A DNA stretch of 64,000 nucleotides from Mucor racemosus. Its lineage: Eukaryota; Mucoromycota; Mucoromycetes; Mucorales; Mucoraceae. Shown here piece after piece: positions 46,601 through 57,369 of this stretch. The stretch lies in contig JAPEHQ010000007.1 of the NCBI GenBank assembly GCA_027405735.1, positions 1,327,001 to 1,391,000 on the forward strand, given 5' to 3'. The notes beneath the pieces were generated by a model. It ran no database searches. It was not told where the DNA came from and worked only from the letters and a program-made list of their open reading frames with translations. Position numbers and translations under genes: made by a program. Position 1 is the stretch's first letter. The number at the start of each line of letters is the position of its first letter.

Positions 46601-49456
46601 ATTGATGTCACGACCGCGTACCTGAGACTACCCCTAAATGTTTCAGATCAAGTTAAAACAAGTTTCCAACATCGTAATTCTGCATATTGCTTCATTTCGT
46701 GCCCTTACGGGATTACTTTTGTCGGGAGCGCTTGGTCGCGTTTATTAGACAACATTCTCGGGGATCTTCCGTTCTGTTTGACATATATCGATGACGTTTA
46801 TTGTGTAACACAAACAAACGATATGGATCTACATGCAAAGCAGTTAAGTATCATTATTGATCGTTTAACAAAGAATAAACTCATCCTGAATATGGCTAAA
46901 GCTCACATTGGTAAAACAGCCATTGTGGTATTGGGTCAAACAATTAGCCGTCAGGGTCGCAGCATTTGCACCAAGCGTCTAACTAATATTTGCGATGTAC
47001 CATATCCACAACATCCAAAAGCTCTTAAATCTTGTCTGGGTATGTTCACTTATATGCGCGATCATTGTCCAATGGCCAGTAAATTAACTTGGCGACTCGA
47101 TGCTCTCCGTAATATTGGTGATTCTGTCCCTATTCAATGGACACCCGAACTAAAACATGATTTTGATACAATCAAAGAAGTATTAGCATCCAAGCTCGTA
47201 TTATCTCCTATTGATCCATCCTTACCTTTGATTGTGGCAGTTGATGCCAGTGATCACGCTTTAGGCACATGCTTATTTCAGGAGCTCAAATATACCCAAG
47301 CGAGTGGCGATCATGATGACGCTACCCCAAAAACAATTACCAAAATCAGATATATCGCATTTCATAGTCGAAGCCTATCCAAAAGCGAACGCAATTGGCA
47401 TGTGCAACGTCGTGAATTGGCTGCTATTGCCATGGCATTAAAAGTGTACGATGACTTTCTCTTCGGACGTCATTTCATACTATATTCAGATCATCGCAGC
47501 TTGACATATCTCTTCACACAAACACCAATTAATGAACACTTTGTTGATTACTTTGATACTCTATTAAGACACTCTTTTGAGATTCGTCACTTGAGTGGAT
47601 TACAGAATGTATTACCTGATTTTTTATCACGCCTTTATCATTCTGATAATCAAGCTGATGGGGCCGATGGGAATAATAGTTCCAAAGTATACAAACAACG
47701 AAAGGGTTTTTCATTGACAAATGCAGTGAATAAAGAAACCTCGTTCAAACCTAAAAGTATTGAACATTTTACCAATAACAAATCTACAAGATTAGTAGCG
47801 TTTGCTCAAGCAACCCACAAATTTAGTGAACAAAACTATGTGATTGTACCAGAGGCTGATAGAAAAACATTATTGAAGGAAATTCATAATGAAAGTGGCC
47901 ATTTTGGAGCAGACAACATTGTAAAATCAATCCGAAATCAAAATATGAATTGGTCCGGGATACTACAAGACGCAATTGATATTGTTAGTAGTTGTTCGAC
48001 TTGTGCCAAATTCAATATAAAGAAAAAAGGATACTCCCCTTCACGATCTGTTTATTGCTATCTTCCAGGAGATGGTTATGTAATGGATTTAGCGGGTCCG
48101 TTCTCATCTAATTCAAACATGTACACTTACCTATTAATAATGGTAGATGTATGTACTCGTTTCGTAATCCTAAAACCCTTGGTTGACAAAACAGCTAAAA
48201 GTGTTGCGGTCGCAATGATCGAAGCATTTGGCATTATCGGCCTTCCACGATTTTTTGTAGCATCAGATCATGGTGCAGAATGGGCGAATCAATTACATAC
48301 GATGCTATTTCAATCTATGCAAATTGAGAAACGCTATTCGACACAATACCATCCTGAAGGCAACGGAATTTCTGAGCGATATGTGGGCATTGTAAAGAAA
48401 ACTTTAGCAAAGTTGTTAAATGGAAACATTGAAGACTGGCACAACTACCTACCTATATGTGCATTGCTAATTAATAACAAAATATCAAAGAAATTACAAA
48501 GCTCACCTTTTTCATTAATGTACGCTCGTAACATGAACGCACCTATTAATTATTATGACCCTCAAGGCAACTTGAAAAGTAAACGCTACATGTCCAATGA
48601 AGAGCTCTTGAAGCGCATTGATTACATGGGACAATTAGTTTTTCCAGCAATTGCAGAACAACATCAACGGTACACTGATAAATTGCATGGTAAAATTGAT
48701 CAGAAAAATATGCAGGTTAATTTTAAAGCAGGAACTTACGTGATGCATAAAATTCTACACAAAACTAATGCGTTTGCACCATCATATGTGGGACCATATC
48801 AGGTTATTCGACAGAATGATGGGGGTGCATATATTTTACGGGACGAAGAAGGCATGTTAATGTCTCGGAACTATGTAGCTTCTGAACTAAAGGCAATCAA
48901 CCAAGAAGAGATCGTTCCAAAGAGCGAATTATTTGAGGTTGAGGCAATTATTCAAGATAATGGTAATCCACAAAATCGCGAATATTTAGTGAAATGGAAA
49001 AATTATAATAAGGATCATAATTCATGGGTCAAAACTGATGACTTTACTGATACGGAATTTATTATTGATTATTGGAAAAAAGTAAAGAAAGATCATGCAG
49101 GACGACCTGTTGATGTAAAGAAAATAATTAATGATAAAAGAAAACAAGCACAAAATCACATAAAAAATGATTTCGCGCCAAGTAATATTTATCGTGAAAT
49201 TGCTGAATCACCTGATTTTGCAACTGATATTCCACAGATCCAAACAAATATTATCCATAAGAAGCATTCGGGACTGAAAACCCCAACTAAAATGATCACA
49301 CGACAAATGGCCCAGAGAAATTTCCAACTTAGTGAAGCAAATTCTATTGAAATCCAAGATGGTAAACGAAAATTTGGGACATTTGACTACCACCAGCTAA
49401 ACAATTCAAACAAGAAATCTAAGGATGAATTGCGTAGCAAACAACAAACCTATTAG
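43700..49456 (+). CDS. Gag-Pol polyprotein of chromodomain Ty3/gypsy retrotransposon
   Basis: Single 1918-codon ORF. Gag occupies about residues 1-590, with a zinc-knuckle-like CGHCKKVEYVPGHQC near 530. Protease: ALIDSGSDISLLSS near 710. Reverse transcriptase: about 890-1120, with SCIDVTTAYLRLPL and YIDDV near 1028. RNase H: about 1175-1300, with VAVDASDHALG and LYSDHRSL. Integrase: HHCC zinc finger about 1395-1440 (ESGHFG..CSTCAKF), then catalytic D near 1460 (VMDLAGPF), D near 1521 (SDHGAEW) and E near 1557 (ISERYVG). A chromodomain lies near 1745-1795 (YLVKWKNYNKDHNSWVKTDD), which in chromoviruses directs insertion to modified chromatin. No frameshift separates gag and pol, so protein ratios would need another mechanism. 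Confidence 0.96.
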   Translation: MSEIYQNSQRSNQSSNAEVTGNSNQSEVDGGNSRTSYEDGNITHSPIQLIELDELENMDLDDGNIEYPSLSSIKSSGPPNLFINPMGNNQNHEIQFNNPTVVGGVVTSDILSGSQNTSVCNNHTDKGKAHEPSGSIAENTSVSTSFQNNFTPSAMKSKFAPVAQNDFEDSEKETRMMMENIHRQIRQLLMSDDPDADNKIQILKTKSTTLNGMLTEIRNMAPKDQSVTTNPMMNNHGQPQVLTMMEQNKFKVPMDKIPKFDIEICNYPTQTYQMRALDKTTIVSYRTVEDFIEAFESIFVFYNTNIDKHWDKALKQSFITSMDTAPRDWLLHEIKVSKFRYKCWNDMKDKLIKKYLETYTNDDYVGQVFLMRQHPTEPLMNYLQRYVILLTKAKMQDTHNKAVECFMSLQGYVKTYLKSKLPELRSSKNNDRISCPDPLLPNENLHSLMELLESHTHSVHRELSDRYAVESAKRSKARSINDKKRTRPEDEIPNEDTSSPPKRVDRREPQRPYQPFTGNPTKSLCGHCKKVEYVPGHQCPERSEYYRRRAEKENALPDNNRTGTFSVRRKSFIEHLSNPDHHEPYTIVNQANVNMVRSSKTTAGQLNQATSDAIEDTEDMVRALADILKKYNPMSDDDDLMEYVDQSLTTEPLVVPGILENNGKYHKFLCSMLHTTKKRQMIDDNDILNQNPYSPLSPFLLLGTHRQLALIDSGSDISLLSSDLCNKYNITINPCLNIQITLANNEHVPLLGKTDQILIKYNGRNIKHSFFVMNELGNGKQSLFGCDLFSKLGISLSGVAFNWDDNKVLYNDAIVDEQYQPNISNAGTESEHARLLKALEPAIQRNQAIDIREHCPHPLALIKLDTIPNETRARRQYKIAEKLMPVFDETVKEWLKNGVIKPAPPSPWNNPVTFAPKRKGDGTMSWRTCLDVRELNSILLETSLDHYSIKLPSDIFKQATGAAIYSCIDVTTAYLRLPLNVSDQVKTSFQHRNSAYCFISCPYGITFVGSAWSRLLDNILGDLPFCLTYIDDVYCVTQTNDMDLHAKQLSIIIDRLTKNKLILNMAKAHIGKTAIVVLGQTISRQGRSICTKRLTNICDVPYPQHPKALKSCLGMFTYMRDHCPMASKLTWRLDALRNIGDSVPIQWTPELKHDFDTIKEVLASKLVLSPIDPSLPLIVAVDASDHALGTCLFQELKYTQASGDHDDATPKTITKIRYIAFHSRSLSKSERNWHVQRRELAAIAMALKVYDDFLFGRHFILYSDHRSLTYLFTQTPINEHFVDYFDTLLRHSFEIRHLSGLQNVLPDFLSRLYHSDNQADGADGNNSSKVYKQRKGFSLTNAVNKETSFKPKSIEHFTNNKSTRLVAFAQATHKFSEQNYVIVPEADRKTLLKEIHNESGHFGADNIVKSIRNQNMNWSGILQDAIDIVSSCSTCAKFNIKKKGYSPSRSVYCYLPGDGYVMDLAGPFSSNSNMYTYLLIMVDVCTRFVILKPLVDKTAKSVAVAMIEAFGIIGLPRFFVASDHGAEWANQLHTMLFQSMQIEKRYSTQYHPEGNGISERYVGIVKKTLAKLLNGNIEDWHNYLPICALLINNKISKKLQSSPFSLMYARNMNAPINYYDPQGNLKSKRYMSNEELLKRIDYMGQLVFPAIAEQHQRYTDKLHGKIDQKNMQVNFKAGTYVMHKILHKTNAFAPSYVGPYQVIRQNDGGAYILRDEEGMLMSRNYVASELKAINQEEIVPKSELFEVEAIIQDNGNPQNREYLVKWKNYNKDHNSWVKTDDFTDTEFIIDYWKKVKKDHAGRPVDVKKIINDKRKQAQNHIKNDFAPSNIYREIAESPDFATDIPQIQTNIIHKKHSGLKTPTKMITRQMAQRNFQLSEANSIEIQDGKRKFGTFDYHQLNNSNKKSKDELRSKQQTY

Positions 49457-49479
49457 AACTAACAACTGTAGACGAGTTT

Positions 49480-49491
49480 GGTGGGGGAGAA
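49480..49491 (+). promoter_or_regulatory. Polypurine tract for plus-strand priming
   Basis: GGTGGGGGAGAA lies directly against the 3' LTR, the standard position of the retroelement polypurine tract. Confidence 0.8.
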
Positions 49492-49718
49492 TGTAGGTTT
49501 TTGCCTATTATTTATGTTAAATCTCATTTCAATCCCATATTGAACCTGACATCCAAATGGAATTGAAATGGTATAAATACTTTTAGAATCCAGGACCTGA
49601 TGGCTCCTGGCTTCCTTTTTAACTTAATAATAAAGACCCTACGTTCTCCGTGATATAATCGCTTGTAGTCTTTATTTTATTTGTATTGGAAATAATCGTT
49701 ATCTACATATAACTCTCA
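49492..49718 (+). repeat. 3' LTR
   Basis: 227 bp, identical to the 5' LTR as read here. Followed by the CTTTG target duplication. Confidence 0.95.
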
Positions 49719-49828
49719 CTTTGGTCAAGCTCGTCCTAGGCTCGGCTCGTCTTTTATACTTACTTCCACAGCAATTCAAGGAGGCTAAAATTTTTATAGC
49801 TCTGTAAAACAAAACTAGCTGTACTGAG

Positions 49829-50299
49829 TGTGGAATTGGTAGAGATATTCACGAAAAAAAAGTATAAAAAAACAATAGGGATTCGACTAGATAACATTAG
49901 TGCTTTTATTATCAAGTTAAATTCCACTTGAGGACTTTTGTAGTAAATAAATGTTCTCTTCATATACTTTTCATCAGAGAGATTAGGTAATCATTACTAG
50001 CTACTAGGTCCATACATAGCCAATAATACCCCTTGTAAGATATAAGTCTTGATAGTAACCAATCGGTATATTCATAGAGTTCATGGGTCCTTAATCATAA
50101 TGGTGTGATTAGATCCACAATATGTTGATTGCTCTTTAACTATAAGCTGCTAGGATGGAAGCTCGGTAGAAAGTTTATATTAGTATGAATCAGAATATAT
50201 CATTTAGTAGTGTAATGTCTATTCATGCCAGCTGTACTTTAATTGAGAATCAGATAAAATGGAGATCAATATAGTGGGTAAATGTGTACATATTCCACA
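49829..50299 (+). mobile_element. Solo LTR, family B, with 5-bp target duplication
   Basis: The unit is 471 bp, TGTGGAATT..ATTCCACA, flanked by CTGAG on both sides. It is homologous to the LTR at 3492-5603 and preserves the empty target site of the Tc1 element inserted there. Confidence 0.9.
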
Positions 50300-50379
50300 C
50301 TGAGATTAAGCTTTTGTCATTGAATTTGTTTCTTTGTGAAACATATTTTAATAGTAAAAAGTAGTTCCATATATTTCTT

Positions 50380-52110
50380 TATTATTATAGAAGCTAAACA
50401 GCTACATTCCATAACCATTAATTGCTTTTATCTCTAATTTATCAATAAAAAAATAGTATATTCGCTTAACAAAATTTCATTTATTAGTGAGGTAAGTTGC
50501 ACTCTGTAGTTGACAAATTGGATTGATGTACTCAGAAAAGGTTACAATCCATACGTTAAAATGGATTCCGAATATATTTTGTAGATATAAGAATAGGATA
50601 TCTCATCGAGCAAAATTTGAATTTTTAAAAAATTGAATTTTCATAGTTTCAATCTTCAAAATCGGAGCATGCTTTCTTTCTATAATTAATCTCATATTAA
50701 ACACCTTTTAATATATAGACGGATATCTATAATTTTCACATCTTTTTAATTTTCTATATATATCCTATTTTTTTTTGTATATCTTCAGATTTCATATTTT
50801 TATAACTTTCTTTATGAATTAAAATGATTATTAAATATAATAAACATTATCAAGAAGGCAACTTTTCCATTTTGCATGAAAAAGCAACATTATATTTATG
50901 CTTTCTCTTAAGATACATACTAACTTCATATAAGATAAGATATCCGTCATACATTAGGCACTGCTAAATAAATATAAATTAGTTGCATTATGTTATCTAT
51001 CCCTAAGTTTATTCTATATCTCACGAAAGACTCAAAAACGCGTAAAATTCACTGCTTTTTTCTTGAAAAATGTGTCTCATTTTTCATTCCTGCTCTGCTT
51101 TTTTTTTCACTAAATAACACCAAAAAAACATATATGCCAATGTACCTGAGATGCTCACCTTTAATCCAAAAACAAGTATCCGGAAATATCCTACCTTTTG
51201 CTGTTGATATTAATTTTTCAGTACTAACGTTTCAGATTTTTACGCGTATTTTACTGCTAATGGATTGAAAACTTTGAGGCTTTATAACTCTAGAAATAAT
51301 TAAGTTATACTAACATTTTTTAATAATAAAACTTACTTATTTTGAAGTGTTCTCTAACATGTTGTAATATAAAAAAATTCGGAGCACTTTTATTGTTTTT
51401 TTTTCATTCTTTTGGTATTTCTATAGTAGATTTCAAAATATCCATTAAATTGAGTGATATATTTTTTACATGCATGTAATCAAGCTCCTTGAGCTCTCTC
51501 AGACCCAATTTAGTGTTTTTCAAAATATTGATTTTTCGTGGAGATATCCTTAAAAATGTGTACAAAAAGTTACCTTCATCCCTAGCTTCCATTTTCCCCT
51601 TGTATACCCTCATCCCAAATTCTAAATCTGAAAAAAATTTGTACAAAAATATAGTTTTCTCTACGAAAAATGCAGCTAGAAAATTCCGCAATAGCTCGAT
51701 CGATAGATAATAATTTTGCACATCATCTCAATTAATTATATTTTAAATATGCTTATAAAAAGTGATGTATATCGTCAAAAATCCTCCGAAATTTCAATCG
51801 CATTTTACGCAAAATTTAATGTGGAATGTTTTTTAGATTTTTATTTAGATGGATGCAAAATTCAAAACTGTACAAGAACTAGTTAATACTCTAGTTCAAC
51901 TTACTTTGCAGCTCAGGAGCATTTAAACGATTTTGTTTTTTTAATCATTTTTCGTCCATTTTTTAGAATAAATTTTGGAACACCGTTATAATAGGTTTTA
52001 AGCTGTGATAAGAACTATTATTTTGATTATCTCGATGAAAAATCAATATTTTTGGCTGAAATAAAAAATACAGAGTAGTAATCAATTAGATCTATCTTGT
52101 GAATACCGAG
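50380..52110 (+). repeat. Dispersed repeat R1, copy D
   Basis: This uninterrupted copy is among the longest. It has the 5' block with GGAGCATGCTTTCTTTCTAT (about 50666), the middle block with ATATGCCAATGTACCTGAGA, the conserved central block at 51480-51620 and the 3' block GATTATCTCGATGAAAAATC. Open frames exist on both strands of the central block but show no known domain. Confidence 0.75.
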
Positions 52111-52375
52111 ATTAAGCCCTGGATAATGAGTTTTAAGTTCTAAAAAATAATAAACTATTATTGACAACTGCAGAAAACAAAGAAAAAGAATCTCATTCTT
52201 CTGAATATTGATCCAATTAATCTTCAATTATACATGATGATAGATTTGCATATATCTTGCATAAAAGTTTATACTTCTACTTTTACAAATGACTGTGAAT
52301 TGAGAAAACCATCAGCAAAACATGATATTTCTGTCCAATAATAAAACCACCTGTTGTGTTCTATATTTTCATCTC

Positions 52376-52895
52376 TGGTAAATAATACTTAAAAAAGAAT
52401 ACAATTAAAGGCGAATGAGTAATGAATCAGTTCTTCAACAACTGTATAATAAAAACAAGATATCGTTTATTTAGTAGATATAAAAGTATGGCCTTTTATA
52501 TTGATTTGACATTGAGATCCTGAGATGTAATTTAAGTTATTATTAAACCGTTAGATCTGTTTGATAGTAATCTATAAATATAAATGGATCAATTATGATT
52601 TAACCGTGCTTGCCGAATTTGTGAGTTGCCTTGTTTCAGTGCTGCGCTAAATATGCTTGGATGTTGATTTGATAGCTATCTGTTTGATTAACTGCTGGGA
52701 TAAAATAATATGGTGTCATAATTGAGATTCAAGCGTTGTTTTTGCTAATTGCTGGAATCACCACTTAGTACGTAAGAGTTTCTTATATCCGATGCCAAGG
52801 CTTTGCACTTCAATGCATGTCGTAGTCAATAGATTGTAAGATGTATTGATACTGTTGGTGATGAAGGGTGGCAATTGGTGGCATTACAACATACA
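52376..52895 (-). repeat. LTR (3' in element orientation), old Ty3-like element
   Basis: Direct repeat of 55731-56247 with many substitutions and small indels. The inner end near 52895 is approximate. Confidence 0.65.
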
Positions 52896-54975
52896 GTGTT
52901 GTCTACTACATGTTTTCTCTCCGTTTTTACCATTGTATCAATATCTTGTTTAACTAAATTCTTTTCATTAACATAATTTTTAATTAAATGCTTATCATCA
53001 TCACTCTCCACCAGCGTATTGTATGGCCAAAAAAAACACGATAAGGTATCAGCCAAGGTATTGTTAATAACGCTACAAAAGGTAATAACAAAATCCATTT
53101 CAAAAATTGTGTCATAATAATTTTCAATCATTCGATCTAATTTAGTTGCGAATATAGAAATAAAATAGCATGATTATCCACAAACAGATGGAATCGTCTT
53201 CCATACAACCATTGACGGAACTTTTTAAATGCATAGACAACTGCAGCTAATTCTTGTTTGGAACTACCCCATCTTTGCTCTGATGGACTCAAACTGCGTG
53301 CAATAAAACCAAGGTATTTTATTTTATTACCAATAACTACTTGATACATTACAGCGCCAATTGCATAGGCAGAGCTATCTGTAACGACACAAAATGGATA
53401 ATGTAGGTTAGGCACACTCAATATTGCTGAGCTGACTAATAATTCTTGCAATTGCTTCTTCATTAATTTAGTATTTTCTGGTGTCCATACTTTAGTAATA
53501 TCAGGCGCATTTCTCAATTTATCTAGTGGTGCTGTCAACATTGACAAGCGTGGCAAACTGGAACGAAAAAAGTTGTTAATCAATCCTAAACGTAAACTCA
53601 ATTCACAGCTACTTTTAATAGCAGATTCCCAATCCAAAACATTTAAACCCTTTCGAGGTTCTAATGCTAAACCCTTACTAGATAAGCAGAAACCCAATAT
53701 ATAAATGTTCTTTTGCGCAATATGCAATTTATCAGTATTTATACGTAAATTTGCCTTAGTCAATCGACCTAAAACAATTTTAACCAGTTCTGTATGCCTT
53801 ATAAGGTTGTGTTCAATATGTATAGTGAAATCATCTATAAAGTGAGTGGTAGTATTACTGATATTAGAAAACAGATTAGAAAGTATTATTTTCTGCGCGT
53901 GCAATGCGACCATTGCCAATCCGTACGGGCAGTGAGAGAAGAATCACGTCAATCCCTCCGTATCAGTAAACATCAAATACGTCTTGACAATTTAAATGTT
54001 TTAAATGCATGGAAGCATTGCGATAAATCAATTACAATATAGAGCAAATGCTTCGACATCTTAAGATGCAAATTACTTATCAAAGTCAATGGAAAACGTT
54101 CAAGTTTTTCAGGTTCCAATGCATTATTTATCAAATGACAATCAATTACCACACGCTGCTCTTTTCCAGTGTATTCACCATTACTATTTTTCTTTTGTAC
54201 AGTAAAAATTGGAAAATTATGAGGTGTATTCGGCTTTGCTCTTTTAATCACACCATTTTCTCGCCATTTTTCAACTTGTTTTTGAATAACAGGTCGCAAT
54301 GCTTCAGTAATTGGAAACTGTCTACGACATGTATTAGCAAGTGGAATATCTTTCTTTATGGGCAACGTAATTTTACTACCAGCAATAGTACAATATGCTT
54401 CAGAACTAATATTAGTATTTGCATCAATAAATGGCTTTAATTCTTCCACCATAATTTTACGTTTTTGTTCAGATTCATAAGGATCTTCATTTGGTTTATA
54501 AGGATTGGGTTCCATCTTGAGTCTTCTATAACCAACGCAATCTGACCAATCTGCTGCAATACTAGATTACCTAATGTAATAACAACTTTATAAAATAAGT
54601 CCATTCCAAATACGCAATGGACATCATCAAATAAATCAAAAACTTCAAACTTTAAATAAGCAATTTTAAAACCATAATTAATTATAAGCTCTTTTTCAGT
54701 TTGACCTTTACGATCTACTGCGATGTTGTTTTGTGCTAATTTAATAATATCATTTTTATTGCAAGTATTTAAATTTAAAACAGAAACTAATTGTGGTGAA
54801 ATTGCGCAAAATGTGCAACCAGTATCCAACAAAAACCAAGTGTCGATCTTAATATCAGCATTTGTTTCTAAATTAACAGGTAAATAAAGAAGACTATTAG
54901 TGTGCATATTATTATTAGGCATCTTCCTAAAATAATTACTATTAAATTGCTTACATTCGCTATCAGTATCCATCT
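52896..54975 (-). pseudogene. Protease-RT-RNase H remnant of Ty3-like element
   Basis: Read on the minus strand in order: protease WFLLDTGCTFCAISPQL (about 54830); RT start ITEALRPVIQKQVEKWRENGVIKRA (about 54270), FTVQKKNSNGEYTGKEQRVV and YIVIDLSQCFHAF; then after a frame change near 53970, HCPYGLAMVAL and FIDDFTIH (catalytic box, FIDD in place of YVDD); RNase H VVTDSSAYAIGAVMYQ and LFVDNHAILFLYSQLN; a stop; then LADTLS near 53030. No integrase follows before the LTR. The stop, frame change and missing parts make it non-functional. Confidence 0.85.
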
Positions 54976-55028
54976 TGGATACTTCTTTTTTAGCCTTCTT
55001 TGATTCAATTCGATGAATATTGACATCA

Positions 55029-55722
55029 AATCTAGCGTAATAATTATAAAGTAACACTATATTATTATCAAATAAACTATCACACAATATTAACATGTTT
55101 AAAGATTTACAGGAATAAGCTTGAATCAAGTGGGTACAGCATCGTAAATTCTTGAAAAAGTTCTCAAATTTTATAAAATCTCTTATTTTTAAGTCTTACA
55201 AGGCTTATAAGCGGAATATTAATTTAGAAAATTATTTTTGTCCAGATCATAAATTTTGACATTTTTTAATTTTTTTTTTCTGAATTTGCAAATCAAGAGT
55301 TAATTATACTACCAATTATTAAAACAAAAAATATACACATATGCAGAATTTAGCGCTCTATTTGCTCAATAAAAAATAACAACCCTTTTTATTGTAAAAT
55401 ATTACATGAAAATCCTTTAACCAAAAATCCGTTTTTGGGCCAAAAGTACAAACTTTCATTACTTAATATTTAATATTAAGCTTTTATAAAATGTGTATTA
55501 GTCATGGCTACAATTTTCTCTCACAATATAGTAGATTTAAACGTCAATTTTGGTATCAAAATTTGATTTTTCTGTTTTTTTATAAAAATCATGAGTGTTA
55601 GTAAGGATAAAATGAGTCCCGAAAATGTCCGCTACAAAAACTGAATTTTCAGACCGTACATGGTTAAATATAAAAAAAGTAAAAAAAAAAGAACGCTTTT
55701 TTATTTAAAACTGTCGTATATT
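55029..55722 (+). repeat. Dispersed repeat R2, copy 2
   Basis: Collinear with 12160-12845. It lies between the right LTR and the protease remnant, either inserted into the element or acquired by it in place of gag. A-rich just before the LTR border. Confidence 0.75.
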
Positions 55723-55730
55723 TTTAGGTT

Positions 55731-56247
55731 TGATAAATAATACTTAAAAAAGAATACAGTTAAAAGAGAATGGGTAATGAGTCAGTTCTTCAACTGTATA
55801 ATAAAAACAAGATATCGTTTATTTAGATATAATAGTATGGTCTTTTATATTAACCTGACATTGAGATTCTGAGATATAATTTAATAAGGCACTATTGAAC
55901 CATTAGAGAGATCTGTTTGATAGTAGTAATCTATGGATTGAAATGGATCAATCATAATTTAATTGTTCTTGCAGAGCTTGTGAGTTGTCTTGTTTTAATG
56001 CTGCGCTAAATGTGCTTGGATGTTGATCTGATAGCTACTTGATTGATTAACCGCTGGTTCGAAATAAAATGGTGTCGTGATTGAGGTCCAAGCATTCTTG
56101 GTAATTACTGGATTTACGCTAGGAGTTTCCTATATCCGTTATCAATACTTTGCACTTCAATACATATCGTAGTCAATAGATTGTTAAATGTACTGATATT
56201 GTAGACGGTGATAACATTGAATGGTACTTGGTGGCATACAACATAAA
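55731..56247 (-). repeat. LTR (5' in element orientation), old Ty3-like element
   Basis: Partner of 52376-52895. The left end TGATAAATAATAC is clear; the right end is approximate. Confidence 0.65.
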
Positions 56248-56557
56248 GTGTTTCTTGAGTGAAGAGTAATATGCCTTTAATAGTATTGTTCATGCGGAAA
56301 TAATTACCCTGAAGTCCATTTTTAAGGATAAGTTAAAGGTGGTGATAATAGGCCAATTTCTAACTGATAATGCTTGAAGCAGGAACTGATAGAAATCCAA
56401 ATATGATTGACGATGTTATTCGCTGTACTCTTTTCAAGTCTTTCTAAAAAATGATTAAAGATATTCCATTATGTATGTCTTTATATTACAATTAATAATA
56501 CTCTATTTGTTACTTACTGGATGAAAATTAAAATTAAAATATACAGACAGTAGTAGG
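56248..56557. other. Spacer between retroelement remnants
   Basis: AT-rich, nothing recognised. Confidence 0.4.
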
Positions 56558-57105
56558 TGTTTAGGACATAGACTATACTGGGTACATGTATTACTAGTAG
56601 AAGTGCTCAAAGGATTATTTAGACATTATTCTTAGCATAGAATGATGAGTGTGAGGTGATAATGATGTATGCCAATTTTATTTCATTTAGTTATGTTACA
56701 TTTAGTCTATGATGAAATGGTGTAGCCTGAGATCCTGAAGTGAGCCAATCATGAACTCGTTCCTGGAAATGGAATTCAACTATTCCATTTGTATCAACAT
56801 TCACGGTCTAAAGTAAATCAAGCATGAAGATCCTATATACTTAACTTGGTCGTATCCTACTAAACTTGCTATGGCCAACCTATTATATCATCATGTTGTA
56901 ATCAACTAGTTCTTCAAGACGATAAAATCATACTTTCATACACTCTGTATTGTAGACTCTATATCCACGCTTCCAAAACATATAAATACCCTGAATCCTG
57001 ATGTCGTTCGAGATGGATTCATTATCTTTCTACCTACAATATACTCAATAAATATATCTAGTTTTAACTTTATTTTTCTAGTTATTCATTGTGTATATTT
57101 AAACA
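56558..57105 (+). mobile_element. Solo LTR, family C, with 5-bp target duplication
   Basis: 548 bp, TGTTTAGG..TTTAAACA, flanked by GTAGG on both sides. It is nearly identical to 7710-8257, differing at only a handful of positions. Confidence 0.9.
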
Positions 57106-57369
57106 GTAGGCTTTCAATACAGTTTACATTATTAAATTATTGCAAGCAGAATGTGTCTATTTCTGTAGAATCTCTTGTACTTGTAAAATAAGATATTCAT
57201 AAAGAAAATGGATTTCCGAAATAGCATTAAAAATACTGGAGTAGAGAAAAGAAGAAAAAAATTGGTAGTCTTTTGAAAGCTGTGCGTAGAAAGGTAAAAC
57301 AAAAATAAAAAAAGGGCGATGGGGTGATTAGCTGTGCTTTTAGCCCGGCAAACAGAAGTCCCGAACAAA

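Larger units (their letters stand above)
43394..49718 (+). mobile_element. Intact Ty3/gypsy chromovirus with identical LTRs
   Basis: The element is 6325 bp, flanked by CTTTG on both sides. The 227-bp LTRs (43394-43620, 49492-49718) show no difference in my reading, which points to recent insertion. Between them is one uninterrupted gag-pol ORF with a chromodomain, plus a purine tract before the 3' LTR. All the parts needed for mobility by family standards appear present. It lies inside a hAT-like MITE. Confidence 0.96.
42946..49762. mobile_element. hAT-like MITE of about 487 bp, split by the chromovirus
   Basis: CTTCCACA occurs directly outside both ends (42938-42945 and 49763-49770), a perfect 8-bp target duplication as made by hAT transposases. 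The ends are imperfect inverted repeats: left TAGTGATATTAAACGAGCCGAGCC, right (reverse complement) TAAGTATAAAAGACGAGCCGAGCC. The interior carries over fifteen GAGC/GCTC words in both orientations, the subterminal repeats seen in hAT elements. Left part 42946-43393 and right part 49724-49762 are separated by the retroelement. No transposase is encoded, so this copy is non-autonomous. Confidence 0.87.
52376..56247 (-). mobile_element. Decayed Ty3-like retroelement, minus strand, no integrase
   Basis: Two diverged LTR-like direct repeats (about 52376-52895 and 55731-56247, sharing GTAAATAATACTTAAAAAAG and the GGTGGCAT..ACAACATA end) flank minus-strand protease and reverse transcriptase remnants. 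Gag is missing and its place is held by repeat R2. Integrase is also missing. The LTRs differ by many substitutions and indels, so the insertion is old. I found no matching target duplication; outer ends are accurate to a few bases. Confidence 0.75.
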
